A stretch of 39,798 nt of DNA from Nostoc sp. CHAB 5824 (lineage in GTDB: Bacteria > Cyanobacteriota > Cyanobacteriia > Cyanobacteriales > Nostocaceae), in assembly GCF_020829665.1 (NCBI RefSeq), contig NZ_JAIVFT010000026.1:1-39798 (forward strand), in the 5' to 3' direction. Each line of letters opens with the position of its first letter. The first letter of the stretch is position 1. The notes under the pieces are model-generated. The model ran no database searches and was not told the origin of the DNA. It saw nothing but the letters and a program-made list of their open reading frames with translations. A program made the translations under genes and the position numbers. Below, piece after piece: positions 1-7,582 of this stretch.

Positions 1-49
1 GGATATGCCTATAGTCTGGGACTTGCTGCAATTGTTCGACGAGGTTCAT
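1..49 (-). CDS. N-terminal fragment of a gene leaving the window
   Basis: An ATG at 47-49 on the minus strand opens a frame that stays open to the window edge and reads MNLVEQLQQVPDYRHI. The only other nearby ATG, about 20 bases upstream, is closed after three codons by TAA. A leading '(V/I)EQLxQxPDxR' resembles the first residues of some IS transposases (ISAs1/H-repeat type), but sixteen residues are too few to name a family. Treat it as an unidentified 5' partial gene. Confidence 0.4.
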   Translation of the reverse strand, partial: MNLVEQLQQVPDYRHI

Positions 50-177
50 ACTTGTTAGTTATCCATTTTTCTCCACCCTCTACAAATCATTATTATTTTT
101 CTCTCGTTGTATGAAACCACCCTGCTTACCCCACTTCTGCAAGAAGTCTCTTGTACAGAGATGTGTGTACACCGTAG

Positions 178-221
178 CCTTAAAAAGGGGGCTTTTTCTT
201 CTAATTACCCCCTTTTTAAGG
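178..221. repeat. 14-bp inverted repeat, AAAAAGGGGG/CCCCCTTTTT type
   Basis: The arms at 178-191 and 208-221 are perfectly complementary (CCTTAAAAAGGGGG against CCCCCTTTTTAAGG) around a 16-base loop. They are followed by GGGGTCGCCACAGGCGGGGG. The tract lies between the partial gene at the window edge and the 3' end of the manganese catalase gene. Similar C5T5 hairpins recur between genes in Nostoc-type genomes, so it is more likely a dispersed element than a dedicated terminator, although on either strand it could stop transcription. Nothing else was recognised in 50-318. Confidence 0.6.
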
Positions 222-318
222 GGGTCGCCACAGGCGGGGGGATCTTATCCGAACCGTATTGATTAGCCACCGATAGTTGTTTTACGCTCAATCAAAGGTA
301 TGCGCTTGAACCGTTGCC

Positions 319-1185
319 TTATGCCTGTGGCATTTTCGAGGTACCATGCAGTCGTGGGTCAGGCACAGGAGGTTGCGGTTGTGGGCCTAGTGGTTGGGGA
401 TTTTCTACATACTCGAATTCGCCTTTGCCATCCATTGAGGGGCCTTTTGCCCAACGACCTTCAGAGCTTTCCGTGCCTTCTGAGTGATTCCAGAACTGAT
501 AAGAAAACTCGCGTTTCTCCAATTCCAATGGAAAGGAACTGGGAACTGGCGTGGTTTCCAATCCAGAGCTTTCTAAATCCTCAATGGTTGCTAGCCACAA
601 GTTTTGATGCATGGTATCACGAGCGATCATAAAGCTCAAGGTATCTTTCACCCCTGGATCGTCCGTCATTTCATATAGTCGCACTGCTTGCAAACGTCCT
701 TGACTTTCGGCGTGGAGATTAGACCGGAAATCTGCCAACAGGTTGCCACTGGAGACAATAAAGCGACCGTTCCAAGGATAACCAACGCTATCAGATGGTG
801 TTGCACCCAAACCAGATACAATAGCGTGTTGGGGGTTCATCGCCGCCGCCATAATTACATCCCGTGGGCTACTACCGCCCATCACGGCACCTACTACCGC
901 ATCTTTTGCACTTTCTTCTTGCATTTTGATCGGTGCTTTATCTAGAAGATGGGCAATCATCGTTGCCAGCATCTCAATATGACCGATTTCCTCAGTACCA
1001 ACATCTAGTAGCATATCTCGGTACTTGGCAGGGCCTCGACAGTTCCAGCCTTGAAACAAATACTGCATCATCACGGTCATTTCACCAAAAGTACCGCCGA
1101 TGAGTTCTTGAATTTTCATTGCGTAGACCGCATCTGGTTTTTCTGGCGGCGTAAAATACTGGAGTTGCTTTTTGTGATAAAACAT
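319..1185 (-). CDS. Manganese (non-haem) catalase
   Basis: This 288-residue protein is a dimanganese catalase, which breaks down hydrogen peroxide to water and oxygen in the cytoplasm. The bimetal ligands of the family are all visible: Glu35 (GTFGEMT), Glu66 and His69 (GTEEIGHIEM), Glu160 (NLHAESQGR) and His193 (RDTMHQNLW), with the spacing known from the Lactobacillus enzyme. The N-terminal half is the four-helix ferritin-like bundle. The C-terminal tail after residue 240 is proline-rich and low in complexity, as in many members. The ATG at 1185 has AAGGA six bases upstream. It is the last gene of the minus-strand stress block and stands alone, 560 bases from the next gene. Nostoc species carry two such catalases (KatA and KatB), and I cannot say which one this is. 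Confidence 0.93.
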   Translation of the reverse strand: MFYHKKQLQYFTPPEKPDAVYAMKIQELIGGTFGEMTVMMQYLFQGWNCRGPAKYRDMLLDVGTEEIGHIEMLATMIAHLLDKAPIKMQEESAKDAVVGAVMGGSSPRDVIMAAAMNPQHAIVSGLGATPSDSVGYPWNGRFIVSSGNLLADFRSNLHAESQGRLQAVRLYEMTDDPGVKDTLSFMIARDTMHQNLWLATIEDLESSGLETTPVPSSFPLELEKREFSYQFWNHSEGTESSEGRWAKGPSMDGKGEFEYVENPQPLGPQPQPPVPDPRLHGTSKMPQA

Positions 1186-1309
1186 TTGAATTCCTTGTTA
1201 ATTGCAGATGCGGCTAACACAAAATCAAAACAGTTGCCAAACTTTTATGCGATTTTGTGTTGCCTCTTCTATCTAGGAAACTAATCAAATGCTTTATCTT
1301 CATCAGCCT

Positions 1310-1362
1310 CTAGTCAGATAAAAAAAATACTTTTAAATAAGTATTCCGACTAGGGCTTTTTT
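1310..1362 (+). terminator. Terminator-like double stem with T-run, no known upstream gene
   Basis: On the plus strand CTAGTC (1310-1315) pairs with GACTAG (1348-1353), and inside it AATACTT (1326-1332) pairs with AAGTATT (1339-1345). GGC and six T follow at 1354-1362. This has the layout of an intrinsic terminator reading rightwards, yet no plus-strand gene lies upstream: 1186-1309 is only the leader of the oppositely oriented catalase gene. It could end a short RNA transcribed divergently from the catalase. The rest of 1186-1745 holds no convincing gene. Confidence 0.4.
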
Positions 1363-1504
1363 CTTTATAGTTCTGTCTAGAAATGGATTTCAAAAAGCTC
1401 TGGCTTCTTTCGAGAAAGGTATAACCAAAAGGCAGTAGTTGACTGTATCCCTTTACTAGGCTAGATAGCGAGTCAAAGTAAGCTTTGCGATCGCCTAACA
1501 TTAA

Positions 1505-1612
1505 ACTTCTTGCAGAAGTGGGGATGCATGGTAAGGGGTAAAGGGGGAAAGCGGCTCAGAAAAAATCCTTTCCCCCTCTTGCAAAAATAGTTTTCAAGAG
1601 GTCTATTTTGTA
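1505..1612. repeat. Dispersed repeat, GGGGTAAAGGGGGAAAGCGG type
   Basis: The block contains CTTCTTGCAGAAGTGGGG, then GGTAAGGGGTAAAGGGGGAA with AGCGG, then TCCTTTCCCCCTCTTGCA and CAAGAGGTCTATTTTG. The same pieces in the same order recur at 25866-26030, and an inverted copy of the first piece is at about 130-152 (CCCCACTTCTGCAAGAAG). The purine-rich and pyrimidine-rich halves can fold on each other. It is a non-coding dispersed element between the catalase and cupin genes. Confidence 0.6.
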
Positions 1613-1745
1613 CAATTCTTTCTACGCCGCAAAGCATAGTAAAAAGGGGAACAAGAATGTTGTTCCCCTACGAACCCTCTATATTTCATGCCATTGAAAG
1701 CGGCTATAAATTTTTAGCGATCGCAAAATTTTAGATAACTGCAAA

Positions 1746-2087
1746 TCAGTTTTCGTCTCGCCCGTGAACTTGAGCAGGTGGACTGGTTGCCTCAACAGCA
1801 GTAAATGCTTCTAAAATTTTATAGGTGTGGCTAGCTCCTTTTGGTACTACCCAGGAACTCCCAGGCTCTAGTAAAATCATTTGCCCTTCAATATGCAATT
1901 CTGCACGACCAGTGATTACATAACCAACAGTTTCATATTCTCGCGCTGTTGGCTCTTTAGGTTCGTTCGGTTGCTCATTCTCCCATAGGCGCATGGAAAT
2001 GCTTTTGCCAGATGCAAGATATTTCTGACCAAGTTGACCTTTAGGGGAATTGCTAGAGTCTACTTTGATAACGGTTTTATCAGACAT
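1746..2087 (-). CDS. Small cupin-domain protein
   Basis: This 113-residue protein is a single cupin beta-barrel. The conserved core runs from about residue 50 to 100: YETVGYVITGRAELHIEG, then LEPGSSWVVPKGASHTYKI. The usual metal-binding histidines of motif 1 (GxxxHxH) are not obvious, with 'YETVGYV' in their place, although His88 in 'ASHTY' is kept. It may therefore bind a small molecule rather than catalyse. Its ATG follows AGAGG on the minus strand. It begins 20 bases after the Gfo/Idh/MocA oxidoreductase gene, which suggests one transcript and possibly sugar-related handling. The substrate is unknown. Confidence 0.8.
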   Translation of the reverse strand: MSDKTVIKVDSSNSPKGQLGQKYLASGKSISMRLWENEQPNEPKEPTAREYETVGYVITGRAELHIEGQMILLEPGSSWVVPKGASHTYKILEAFTAVEATSPPAQVHGRDEN

Positions 2088-2107
2088 ATTTTTTGCCTCT
2101 TTTACTT

Positions 2108-3292
2108 TTAAACTTTGATTGTTTTGCCAGTGCGAGCTGCTTGGTAAATTAGTTGCATCAGCCTGACATCTTGCAAACCTTCTTCACCAGGAGTTTTTGG
2201 CTGTTTATTCGCCATGATGGACTCGGACAAATGATCCATCTCTAGGGCGAACTGGTTCTTTTCCTGAATATTTTGTTCTTCGTTGCCGTTTTTGCGTTTG
2301 ATTGTCAGGCGATGTTTGTAGTAGTCGGTAGCTGGGTCTAACTCTAAGGCTGCATCTGAACCAAAAACTTGGATGCGCTTGGTATCTGCGTAGCCGTAGC
2401 TAGAAGTACAATTAGCAAGCACACCGCTAGGAAAACGCAAAACGAAGTTGACATTTTCCTCAACTTCCCGAAAGCGGGGGTCGCCAGGGGTGCTGTACAT
2501 CATGGCGGTAATTTCTTGTGGTTCCTCACCTGTGATATATCTAGCAGCATTCAAGCTGTAGATGCCAATGTCATAAAGGGAACCGCCGCCAGCTAGTTTT
2601 TTTTGTGCCCGCCAACGATCTGCTGGGTCTTTGGGGTCGAGGTTGCGTCCGTGGTCAGAGGTTATAGTTTTTAGTTTACCGAGTTTGCCGCTTTGTGCCA
2701 GTTCGATCGCAGCGAGGTTGTACGGTTCATATTGAGCGCGGTAAGCAATCATTAACTTGCGATCGCCTTTTTTGGCAGCATCAATCATTGCTTGGCATTC
2801 TTCGACAGTAATAGCCATCGGTTTTTCGCACATGATATGCTTGCCAGCTTGGGCAGCACGAATGCTGTATTCGGCGTGCAACCCATTAGGTAAGATGATA
2901 TAAATAACATCTACCTCTGGATTATTGCGGATGGTATCGTAGTTTTGGTAATTGTAAATATTTTTTGAGTTAACGCCGTATTGCTGCGCTATGCTTTCGG
3001 CTTTGGCGCGATCGCCACTAACAAGGGCTACCAACTTTGAACGTTTACATTCACCAAACGACGGAATAATCTGCTGCGTAGCAAACTTTCCCAAGCCAAC
3101 AATAGCCCATCCTAACTTTTTTTCAGGAGACATCGGTGGTTCTTGGGTAGGTGCTGGGCCTGCTTGGGCTAGGGTACGAGTAGGTCTAATAATTGCCCCT
3201 ACTGCCCCAGTGACACCAAGCGCCATGAACCCAAAACCTGCTTTATATAAAAGACTGCGGCGCGAAAGTTCCGATTTTAGTATGTCAAACAT
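2108..3292 (-). CDS. Tat-exported Gfo/Idh/MocA-family oxidoreductase
   Basis: This 394-residue NAD(P)-dependent sugar-type oxidoreductase resembles glucose-fructose oxidoreductase. Residues 1-45 form a twin-arginine signal with SRRSLLYK (Arg11-Arg12), a hydrophobic stretch and TLAQA, so the folded, cofactor-loaded protein is probably exported. The mature part opens with a Rossmann segment (GWAIVGLGKFATQQI) and carries the family motif CEKPMA, whose lysine is catalytic. The C-terminal alpha/beta domain has GGGSLYDIGIYSLNAARY. The length is normal for the family. It is the first gene of a two-gene unit with the cupin. The exact sugar or sugar alcohol substrate cannot be told from sequence. Confidence 0.88.
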   Translation of the reverse strand: MFDILKSELSRRSLLYKAGFGFMALGVTGAVGAIIRPTRTLAQAGPAPTQEPPMSPEKKLGWAIVGLGKFATQQIIPSFGECKRSKLVALVSGDRAKAESIAQQYGVNSKNIYNYQNYDTIRNNPEVDVIYIILPNGLHAEYSIRAAQAGKHIMCEKPMAITVEECQAMIDAAKKGDRKLMIAYRAQYEPYNLAAIELAQSGKLGKLKTITSDHGRNLDPKDPADRWRAQKKLAGGGSLYDIGIYSLNAARYITGEEPQEITAMMYSTPGDPRFREVEENVNFVLRFPSGVLANCTSSYGYADTKRIQVFGSDAALELDPATDYYKHRLTIKRKNGNEEQNIQEKNQFALEMDHLSESIMANKQPKTPGEEGLQDVRLMQLIYQAARTGKTIKV

Positions 3293-3312
3293 CGAAGTTT
3301 AGTCATTAATTA

Positions 3313-3360
3313 TTGGGCATTGGGCAGAAGAGGCAGGGGAGCAGGGGGGCAGAGGAGTGG
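3313..3360 (+). repeat. G-rich heptamer-type tract, left flank of the 21-bp array
   Basis: The stretch reads as repeated TTGGGCA and GCAGGGG-like words. It forms an imperfect inverted pair with the C-rich tract at 3670-3725 (CTGCTCCCCTGCTCCCC), so the 21-bp array between them is bracketed by complementary tracts. It is non-coding. Confidence 0.6.
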
Positions 3361-3379
3361 AGTTATGATCTGCGTTTGC

Positions 3380-3631
3380 GAGTATCAAAGACTGATTAAT
3401 GGAGTTCTAAGCCTGATTAATGAGTATCAAAGACTCATTAAAGGAGTTCTGAACCTCATTAATGAGTATTAAAGACTCATTAAAGGAGTTCTAAGACTCA
3501 TTAAAGGAGTTCTAAGCTTCATTAATGAGTATCAAAGACTCATTAAAGGAGTTCTGAGCTTCATTAATGAGTATCAAAGACTCATTAAAGGAGTTCTGAG
3601 CTTCATTAATGAGTATCAAAGACTCATTAAA
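3380..3631. repeat. 21-bp tandem repeat array, 12 units (locus A)
   Basis: Twelve 21-base units fill 252 bases exactly. Two unit types mostly alternate: one is GAGTATCAAAGACTC followed by ATTAAA, the other GGAGTTCTGAGCTTC followed by ATTAAT. The first type carries the inverted repeat GAGT/ACTC. On the minus strand the array is open and would read NESLILINEA plus QNSF. There is no start site or ribosome site for this reading, so I treat it as non-coding. It belongs to the same family as the arrays at 13488 and 21927. It lies upstream of the Gfo/Idh/MocA gene and downstream of the alcohol dehydrogenase gene. Confidence 0.9.
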
Positions 3632-3669
3632 GTAGGTTGACACCAAGTTGCATTCTAAAACATATCTCC

Positions 3670-3725
3670 TTTGCCCTTGTGCCCGTCTGCTCCCCTGCTC
3701 CCCTGTCCCTGTGCCCCAGTCCCTA
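3670..3725 (+). repeat. C-rich heptamer-type tract, right flank of the 21-bp array
   Basis: Repeated TGCCCTTG, CTGCTCCCC and CTGTCCC words run up to the stop codon of the alcohol dehydrogenase gene. They are complementary to the G-rich tract at 3313-3360. Confidence 0.6.
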
Positions 3726-4895
3726 CTACGGTTTGAGTACAACTTTGATGCAGTTATCTTTCTTGTTCTTAAAAATTTCGTAGCCGTGGGGCGCTTGTTC
3801 TAAAGGTAAAGTGTGGGTGATGATAAATGTTGGATCGATTTCACCGTTTTGAATCCGCTCTAGCAAGGGTCGTAAATACTTATGGACATGGGTTTGTCCC
3901 ATTTTGAAGGTTAATCCTTTGTTCATGGCAGCACCCATCGGGATTTTATCTAAAAAGCCACCGTACACACCCGCAAGTGATACGTGACCACCTTTACCAG
4001 CAGACACTATTACTTGCCGTAATGCCGTCGGACGGTCTGTTTCCAGACGTACTGCTTGCTTTACCTGATCGTAGAATGCCATAAAATCTGTGCCGTGCGC
4101 TTCCATTCCCACTGCATCTATGCAAGCATCGGGGCCACGACCGCCAGTCATTTCTTTGAGTGCTTCGCCAATATCCACTTCTTCGTAGTTGAGAACTTCG
4201 GCTTTGCCGTATTCTTTAGCCATTTGCAGCCGTTCAGGAATGCGGTCAAAGGCGATTACACGTTCCGCCCCTAGCATATATGCGCTTTTAATGGCGAATT
4301 GTCCGACTGGGCCACAACCCCAAACGGCGACAATATCACCGGGTTTGATGTTGCAGTTCTCGGCTGCCATGTAGCCAGTGGGAAAAATATCTGTTAGAAA
4401 TAGCACTTGCTCATCCGTTAAACCATCCGGAATTTTAAGCAAGCCGACATCCGCAAATGGAACTCGTGCATACTCTGCTTGACCACCGGCGTAACCGCCA
4501 AATAAATGAGAGTAGCCAAATAGACCTGCTGGTGAATGACCCATCTGTTTTTCTACCAACCAAGCATTGGGGTTAGAGTTGTCGCACAACGACCATAAAT
4601 CCCGATTGCAGAAAAAGCAGCTACCGCAAGAGATGGTAAAAGGAACAACCACGCGATCGCCTACGTTGACATTTTTAACTGCACTTCCCAGTTCTACGAC
4701 TTCCCCCATGAATTCATGACCAAGGATATCGCCCTTTTGCATGGTGGGAATGTAGCCGTCATAAATATGCAAATCTGAACCGCAAATTGCCGTGGAAGTA
4801 ATTTTAACAATGGCATCACGTGGATTGATAATTTTGGGGTCGGGAACTGTTTCTACCCGCACATCGTTTGCTCCATGCCAGCAAACTGCTTTCAT
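3726..4895 (-). CDS. Zinc-dependent alcohol dehydrogenase, paralogue 1
   Basis: This 389-residue medium-chain dehydrogenase belongs to the glutathione-independent formaldehyde dehydrogenase / threonine-dehydrogenase-like branch. Catalytic zinc residues are Cys38 (AICGSDLH) and His60-Glu61 (GHEFMGEV). The structural zinc cysteines are Cys90, Cys93, Cys96 and Cys104. The NAD-binding Rossmann motif is VWGCGPVG near residue 195. It should oxidise an alcohol or hydrated aldehyde with NAD(P) in the cytoplasm, substrate unknown. The ATG at 4895 has AAGGA ten bases upstream. A second, clearly paralogous gene of identical length lies at 5506-6675, with a small exported protein gene in between. Duplication within the stress block is the simplest explanation. 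Confidence 0.92.
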   Translation of the reverse strand: MKAVCWHGANDVRVETVPDPKIINPRDAIVKITSTAICGSDLHIYDGYIPTMQKGDILGHEFMGEVVELGSAVKNVNVGDRVVVPFTISCGSCFFCNRDLWSLCDNSNPNAWLVEKQMGHSPAGLFGYSHLFGGYAGGQAEYARVPFADVGLLKIPDGLTDEQVLFLTDIFPTGYMAAENCNIKPGDIVAVWGCGPVGQFAIKSAYMLGAERVIAFDRIPERLQMAKEYGKAEVLNYEEVDIGEALKEMTGGRGPDACIDAVGMEAHGTDFMAFYDQVKQAVRLETDRPTALRQVIVSAGKGGHVSLAGVYGGFLDKIPMGAAMNKGLTFKMGQTHVHKYLRPLLERIQNGEIDPTFIITHTLPLEQAPHGYEIFKNKKDNCIKVVLKP

Positions 4896-4966
4896 AATTA
4901 TTTAATCCTTAGTTATAATTTTTGGCTTGTCTATATCAAGATAAACACTCGATTTAGCCTAGTTTT

Positions 4967-4990
4967 GAGACGCGATACTTATCGCGTCTC
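4967..4990. repeat. Perfect 10-bp hairpin, GAGACGCGAT/ATCGCGTCTC
   Basis: The arms 4967-4976 and 4981-4990 pair perfectly around ACTT. It lies between the small exported protein gene and the first alcohol dehydrogenase gene, both on minus. No T-run follows in the minus-strand direction, so it is more like a dispersed GAGACGCGAT palindrome than a classical terminator. It could still protect a 3' end. Confidence 0.6.
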
Positions 4991-5057
4991 AGGAAATCTT
5001 CAAAGCTTGTTTTACAGTGTATGAGTCAAAAACTTAGACTCTTAAATTGCTACAAGT

Positions 5058-5444
5058 CTAGGTTCTATCTCTCAGTTGCTTGCTTGGAGGATTTTGGTAA
5101 TAACCTTCTTTCTGTCCAGCCAATGGCTTAACTGTTTCTTCGACTTTATTTTTTGTAGACTTCAGAAACTCTTTTGTAGATCGAGGAGTGTCTTCATCCA
5201 AGTTTAGCTTCTGGCGGATATTATCAGCAGCGCTTTTTAATTTATTGCCAGTATTCTCAAACTGGGCATCATTTTGCTCGTCTGGGATTCCTTTATAATA
5301 AGTGCCCTCTGGAGTTTTAACATCAGCTTGTGCTACATTAATATCGCTAAAAGCCTGACCTAATAAAAACATAAATCCTACCAGAAAAACTACAATTATC
5401 TGGGAGATCCGAATATTCCGCAGCCATGAAATTACTCGATTCAT
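5058..5444 (-). CDS. Small exported protein of unknown function
   Basis: I chose the ATG at 5444 (128 residues, starting MNRVISW) because TTGAGG lies six bases upstream. The longer frame from 5462 lacks a ribosome site. Residues 15-33 are hydrophobic (ISQIIVVFLVGFMFLLGQ) and end with VAQA before DVKTPEG, a plausible signal peptidase site, so the mature part is probably periplasmic or lumenal. The mature part is short, polar and lysine-rich with predicted helices (KLKSAADNIRQKLN, STKEFLKSTKNKVEET). Small exported proteins with a TPEGxYYKG-like start are, from memory, frequent in heterocyst-forming cyanobacteria, but I assign no function. It sits between the two alcohol dehydrogenase paralogues. 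Confidence 0.8.
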   Translation of the reverse strand: MNRVISWLRNIRISQIIVVFLVGFMFLLGQAFSDINVAQADVKTPEGTYYKGIPDEQNDAQFENTGNKLKSAADNIRQKLNLDEDTPRSTKEFLKSTKNKVEETVKPLAGQKEGYYQNPPSKQLRDRT

Positions 5445-5505
5445 AAAAAACCTCAATTGCATTATGTTGGGTGTACAATTTAAACCTTGAATGATTATTC
5501 ATCAT

Positions 5506-6675
5506 TCAAGGTTTAAGAACAACTTTGATGCAGTTATCCTCTTTTTGTTGAAAAATGTGGTAGGCGTGGGGTGCTTGTTCTAGGGGCAATTGATGGGTGA
5601 CAACGAAGGATGGATCAAGTTTCCCATCCAAAATCATCTGTAATAACAAATGCATATATTTTTGTCCATGCATTTGCCCCATTCTAAAGGTTAGACCCTT
5701 GTTGAAGGCTGCACCAAATGGCATTTTATCAACAAAACCACCATAAACACCCATAATTGAAAGAGTCCCGCCTTTACGGCAGGCGACCATCATTTCCCGC
5801 AGAACGTGGGGACGGTCGGTTTCCAATTTGAGCTTTTGTTTTGTCTGGTCGTAGAAGTCTTCTAAACCAACGCCGTGTGCTTCTAAACCAACGGCATCGA
5901 TGCAAGCATCGGGGCCACGACCACCAGTCATCTCTTTCAACGCTTCGCCAGCATTAACTTCTTCGTAGTTAATTACTTCTGCTTTGGCAAACTTTTTCGC
6001 CATTTCCAGGCGTTCGGGAAAGCGATCAATCGCGATCACTTTTTCGGCTCCCATCATGTAGGCGCTAATCATGGCAAATTGTCCAACAGCACCGCAACCC
6101 CAAACGGCTACAGTATCACCCGGTTGAATATCGCATAATTCTGCACCCATGTAACCTGTAGGGATGGCGTCGGAGATGAATAATAACATCTCATCCGGCA
6201 AATCCGGGGGAACTTTAACGACACCTACATCAGCAAAAGGTACACGGATATATTCTGCTTGTGCCCCTGCATAACCACCTAACATATGGGAATACCCATA
6301 AATTGCTGAGGTAATATTGCCAAACAATTTTTCTTCAATCCAGCCCTTGGGGTTGGAATTATCGCACAACGACCACATATCACGCTGGCAATAATGGCAA
6401 TTACCACAGCCAATTGTGGAAGGAACTACAACGCGATCGCCTACTTTTAAATTGTTGACTCCCTTACCAACTTCCACGACTTCCCCCATGAATTCGTGAC
6501 CAATAATGTCACCCTGTTGCACTGTGGGAATATAGCCGCCATATATATGTAGATCGGAGCCACAAATCGCCGTGGAAGTAATTTTAATAATTGCATCACG
6601 CGGGTTGAGAATTGTCGGATCTGGTACCGACTGTACCCGCACATCATTAGCACCGTTCCAGCAGACTGCTTTCAT
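5506..6675 (-). CDS. Zinc-dependent alcohol dehydrogenase, paralogue 2
   Basis: This 389-residue protein is a paralogue of the product of 3726-4895. It has the same catalytic residues (Cys38, His60-Glu61), structural zinc cysteines (Cys90, Cys93, Cys96, Cys104) and Rossmann motif (VWGCGAVG). The C-terminal end, DNCIKVVLKP, is identical in both. Differences cluster in the substrate-side loops, for example FGNITSAIYGYSHMLGGYAG against MGHSPAGLFGYSHLFGGYAG, so the two may use different alcohols or aldehydes. The start has the same AAGGA leader as the paralogue. A run of AGTCATT/GGTCATT heptamers lies directly upstream. Confidence 0.92.
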   Translation of the reverse strand: MKAVCWNGANDVRVQSVPDPTILNPRDAIIKITSTAICGSDLHIYGGYIPTVQQGDIIGHEFMGEVVEVGKGVNNLKVGDRVVVPSTIGCGNCHYCQRDMWSLCDNSNPKGWIEEKLFGNITSAIYGYSHMLGGYAGAQAEYIRVPFADVGVVKVPPDLPDEMLLFISDAIPTGYMGAELCDIQPGDTVAVWGCGAVGQFAMISAYMMGAEKVIAIDRFPERLEMAKKFAKAEVINYEEVNAGEALKEMTGGRGPDACIDAVGLEAHGVGLEDFYDQTKQKLKLETDRPHVLREMMVACRKGGTLSIMGVYGGFVDKMPFGAAFNKGLTFRMGQMHGQKYMHLLLQMILDGKLDPSFVVTHQLPLEQAPHAYHIFQQKEDNCIKVVLKP

Positions 6676-6689
6676 AGTTATTAGTCCTT

Positions 6690-6731
6690 AGTCATTGGTC
6701 ATTAGTCATTGGTCATTAGTCATTAGTCATT
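6690..6731. repeat. Short tandem heptamer repeat, AGTCATT/GGTCATT x6
   Basis: Six perfect or one-base-variant heptamers (AGTCATT or GGTCATT) follow each other between the SRPBCC gene and the second alcohol dehydrogenase. This is the short tandemly repeated repetitive sequence type known from Nostoc genomes. Variant words (GGACAAA, TGACACA) continue to about 6770. Confidence 0.85.
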
Positions 6732-6775
6732 CGCTTTAGGCAAAGGACAAATGACACAGGACAAAGAACAAATAA

Positions 6776-7474
6776 CTACTTGCGTCCAGAAGGTTGACCT
6801 TCGGTTGTGGCAATTTCGCCTGCTTCCATCAGCATTTTGAAGCGGCGTAATTCATCACCAATTTGCTGTTCTGGTTCTTCACCAAAAAGTTTAGCTACGG
6901 TAGCTCCCAATGCTCCACCGGGTGGGTTATACTCCAAAACAACCTTAACTTCCGTGCCGCGATCGCCTGGTGCTTTTTTGAAGCGGACAAAACCAGAATT
7001 ATCAATGTCTGCACCTTCTACAGAAGCCCAAGAAATAAATTCATTTTCCCGGTCTTCCAGAATATCTGCATCCCATTCTACGCTGTTACCCAAAGGTGCA
7101 TTGGCAATCCAATGAGAACGCTTTTCGTTATGCACCTTGACAGATTTGAGATGCTTCATAAATGTAGGCAAATTCTCAAAGTCGTGCCAAAAGCGATAGA
7201 GTTCTTCTGCCGATTTATTAATTGTTACCGTCTTTTCAACTTTTATAGGTTGGTTTAGACCTATTGCTTCCTGTGCTTTCTGGATTGTGCTTTGCTTGGT
7301 TGCACCTTGATAAACCAAACCGCCACCTGCTAAAGCCGTCAGCGCTCCTCGCAATGAACCTTGCCTTAAACCCATCAGCACCATCGCACCACCACCTATA
7401 AGGGATGCCCAACGCTCTACTTCACTAGCTTCTGGCTGGTTTGTATTTGATTTATCCCCTGATGTTGAAGTCAC
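6776..7474 (-). CDS. SRPBCC (polyketide cyclase/dehydrase-like) membrane-associated protein
   Basis: This 232-residue protein has two parts. Residues 20-60 are glycine-rich and hydrophobic (WASLIGGGAMVLMGLRQGSLRGALTALAGGGLVYQGA), like the DUF2892 double-helix membrane segment. Residues 75-220 are an SRPBCC lipid/ligand-binding fold of the coenzyme Q-binding/START type (KVEKTVTINKSAEELYRFWHDF at its start, then ENLPTFMKHLKSVKV and YNPPGGALGATVAKLFGEEP). The start is GTG at 7474, decided by GGAG nine bases upstream. Such proteins often occur with stress genes in cyanobacteria, and the ligand is unknown. It is on the same strand as the PfpI-ferritin-like gene, 108 bases downstream of it. Confidence 0.85.
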   Translation of the reverse strand: MTSTSGDKSNTNQPEASEVERWASLIGGGAMVLMGLRQGSLRGALTALAGGGLVYQGATKQSTIQKAQEAIGLNQPIKVEKTVTINKSAEELYRFWHDFENLPTFMKHLKSVKVHNEKRSHWIANAPLGNSVEWDADILEDRENEFISWASVEGADIDNSGFVRFKKAPGDRGTEVKVVLEYNPPGGALGATVAKLFGEEPEQQIGDELRRFKMLMEAGEIATTEGQPSGRK

Positions 7475-7582
7475 TTTTTATATCTCCATTGCTGTAAATT
7501 CACCATAGAGGCACAAATATACTCTTCTTTCTATCTCTGTGTTATTCGCGCCTCTTCGGTAGCCGTCTACGTTCAAAAAACC

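Noticed and set aside
1310..1501. 63-codon minus frame upstream of the catalase gene
   Set aside because: Overlaps the terminator-like stem and has no ribosome site or recognisable motif.
3512..3742. 76-codon minus-strand frame through repeat array A
   Set aside because: Starts in a C-rich heptamer tract overlapping the dehydrogenase stop region and consists of repeats. No ribosome site.
4967..4990. Intrinsic terminator at the GAGACGCGAT hairpin
   Set aside because: The stem is perfect, but there is no T-run after it in the direction of the minus-strand genes. Listed as a repeat instead.
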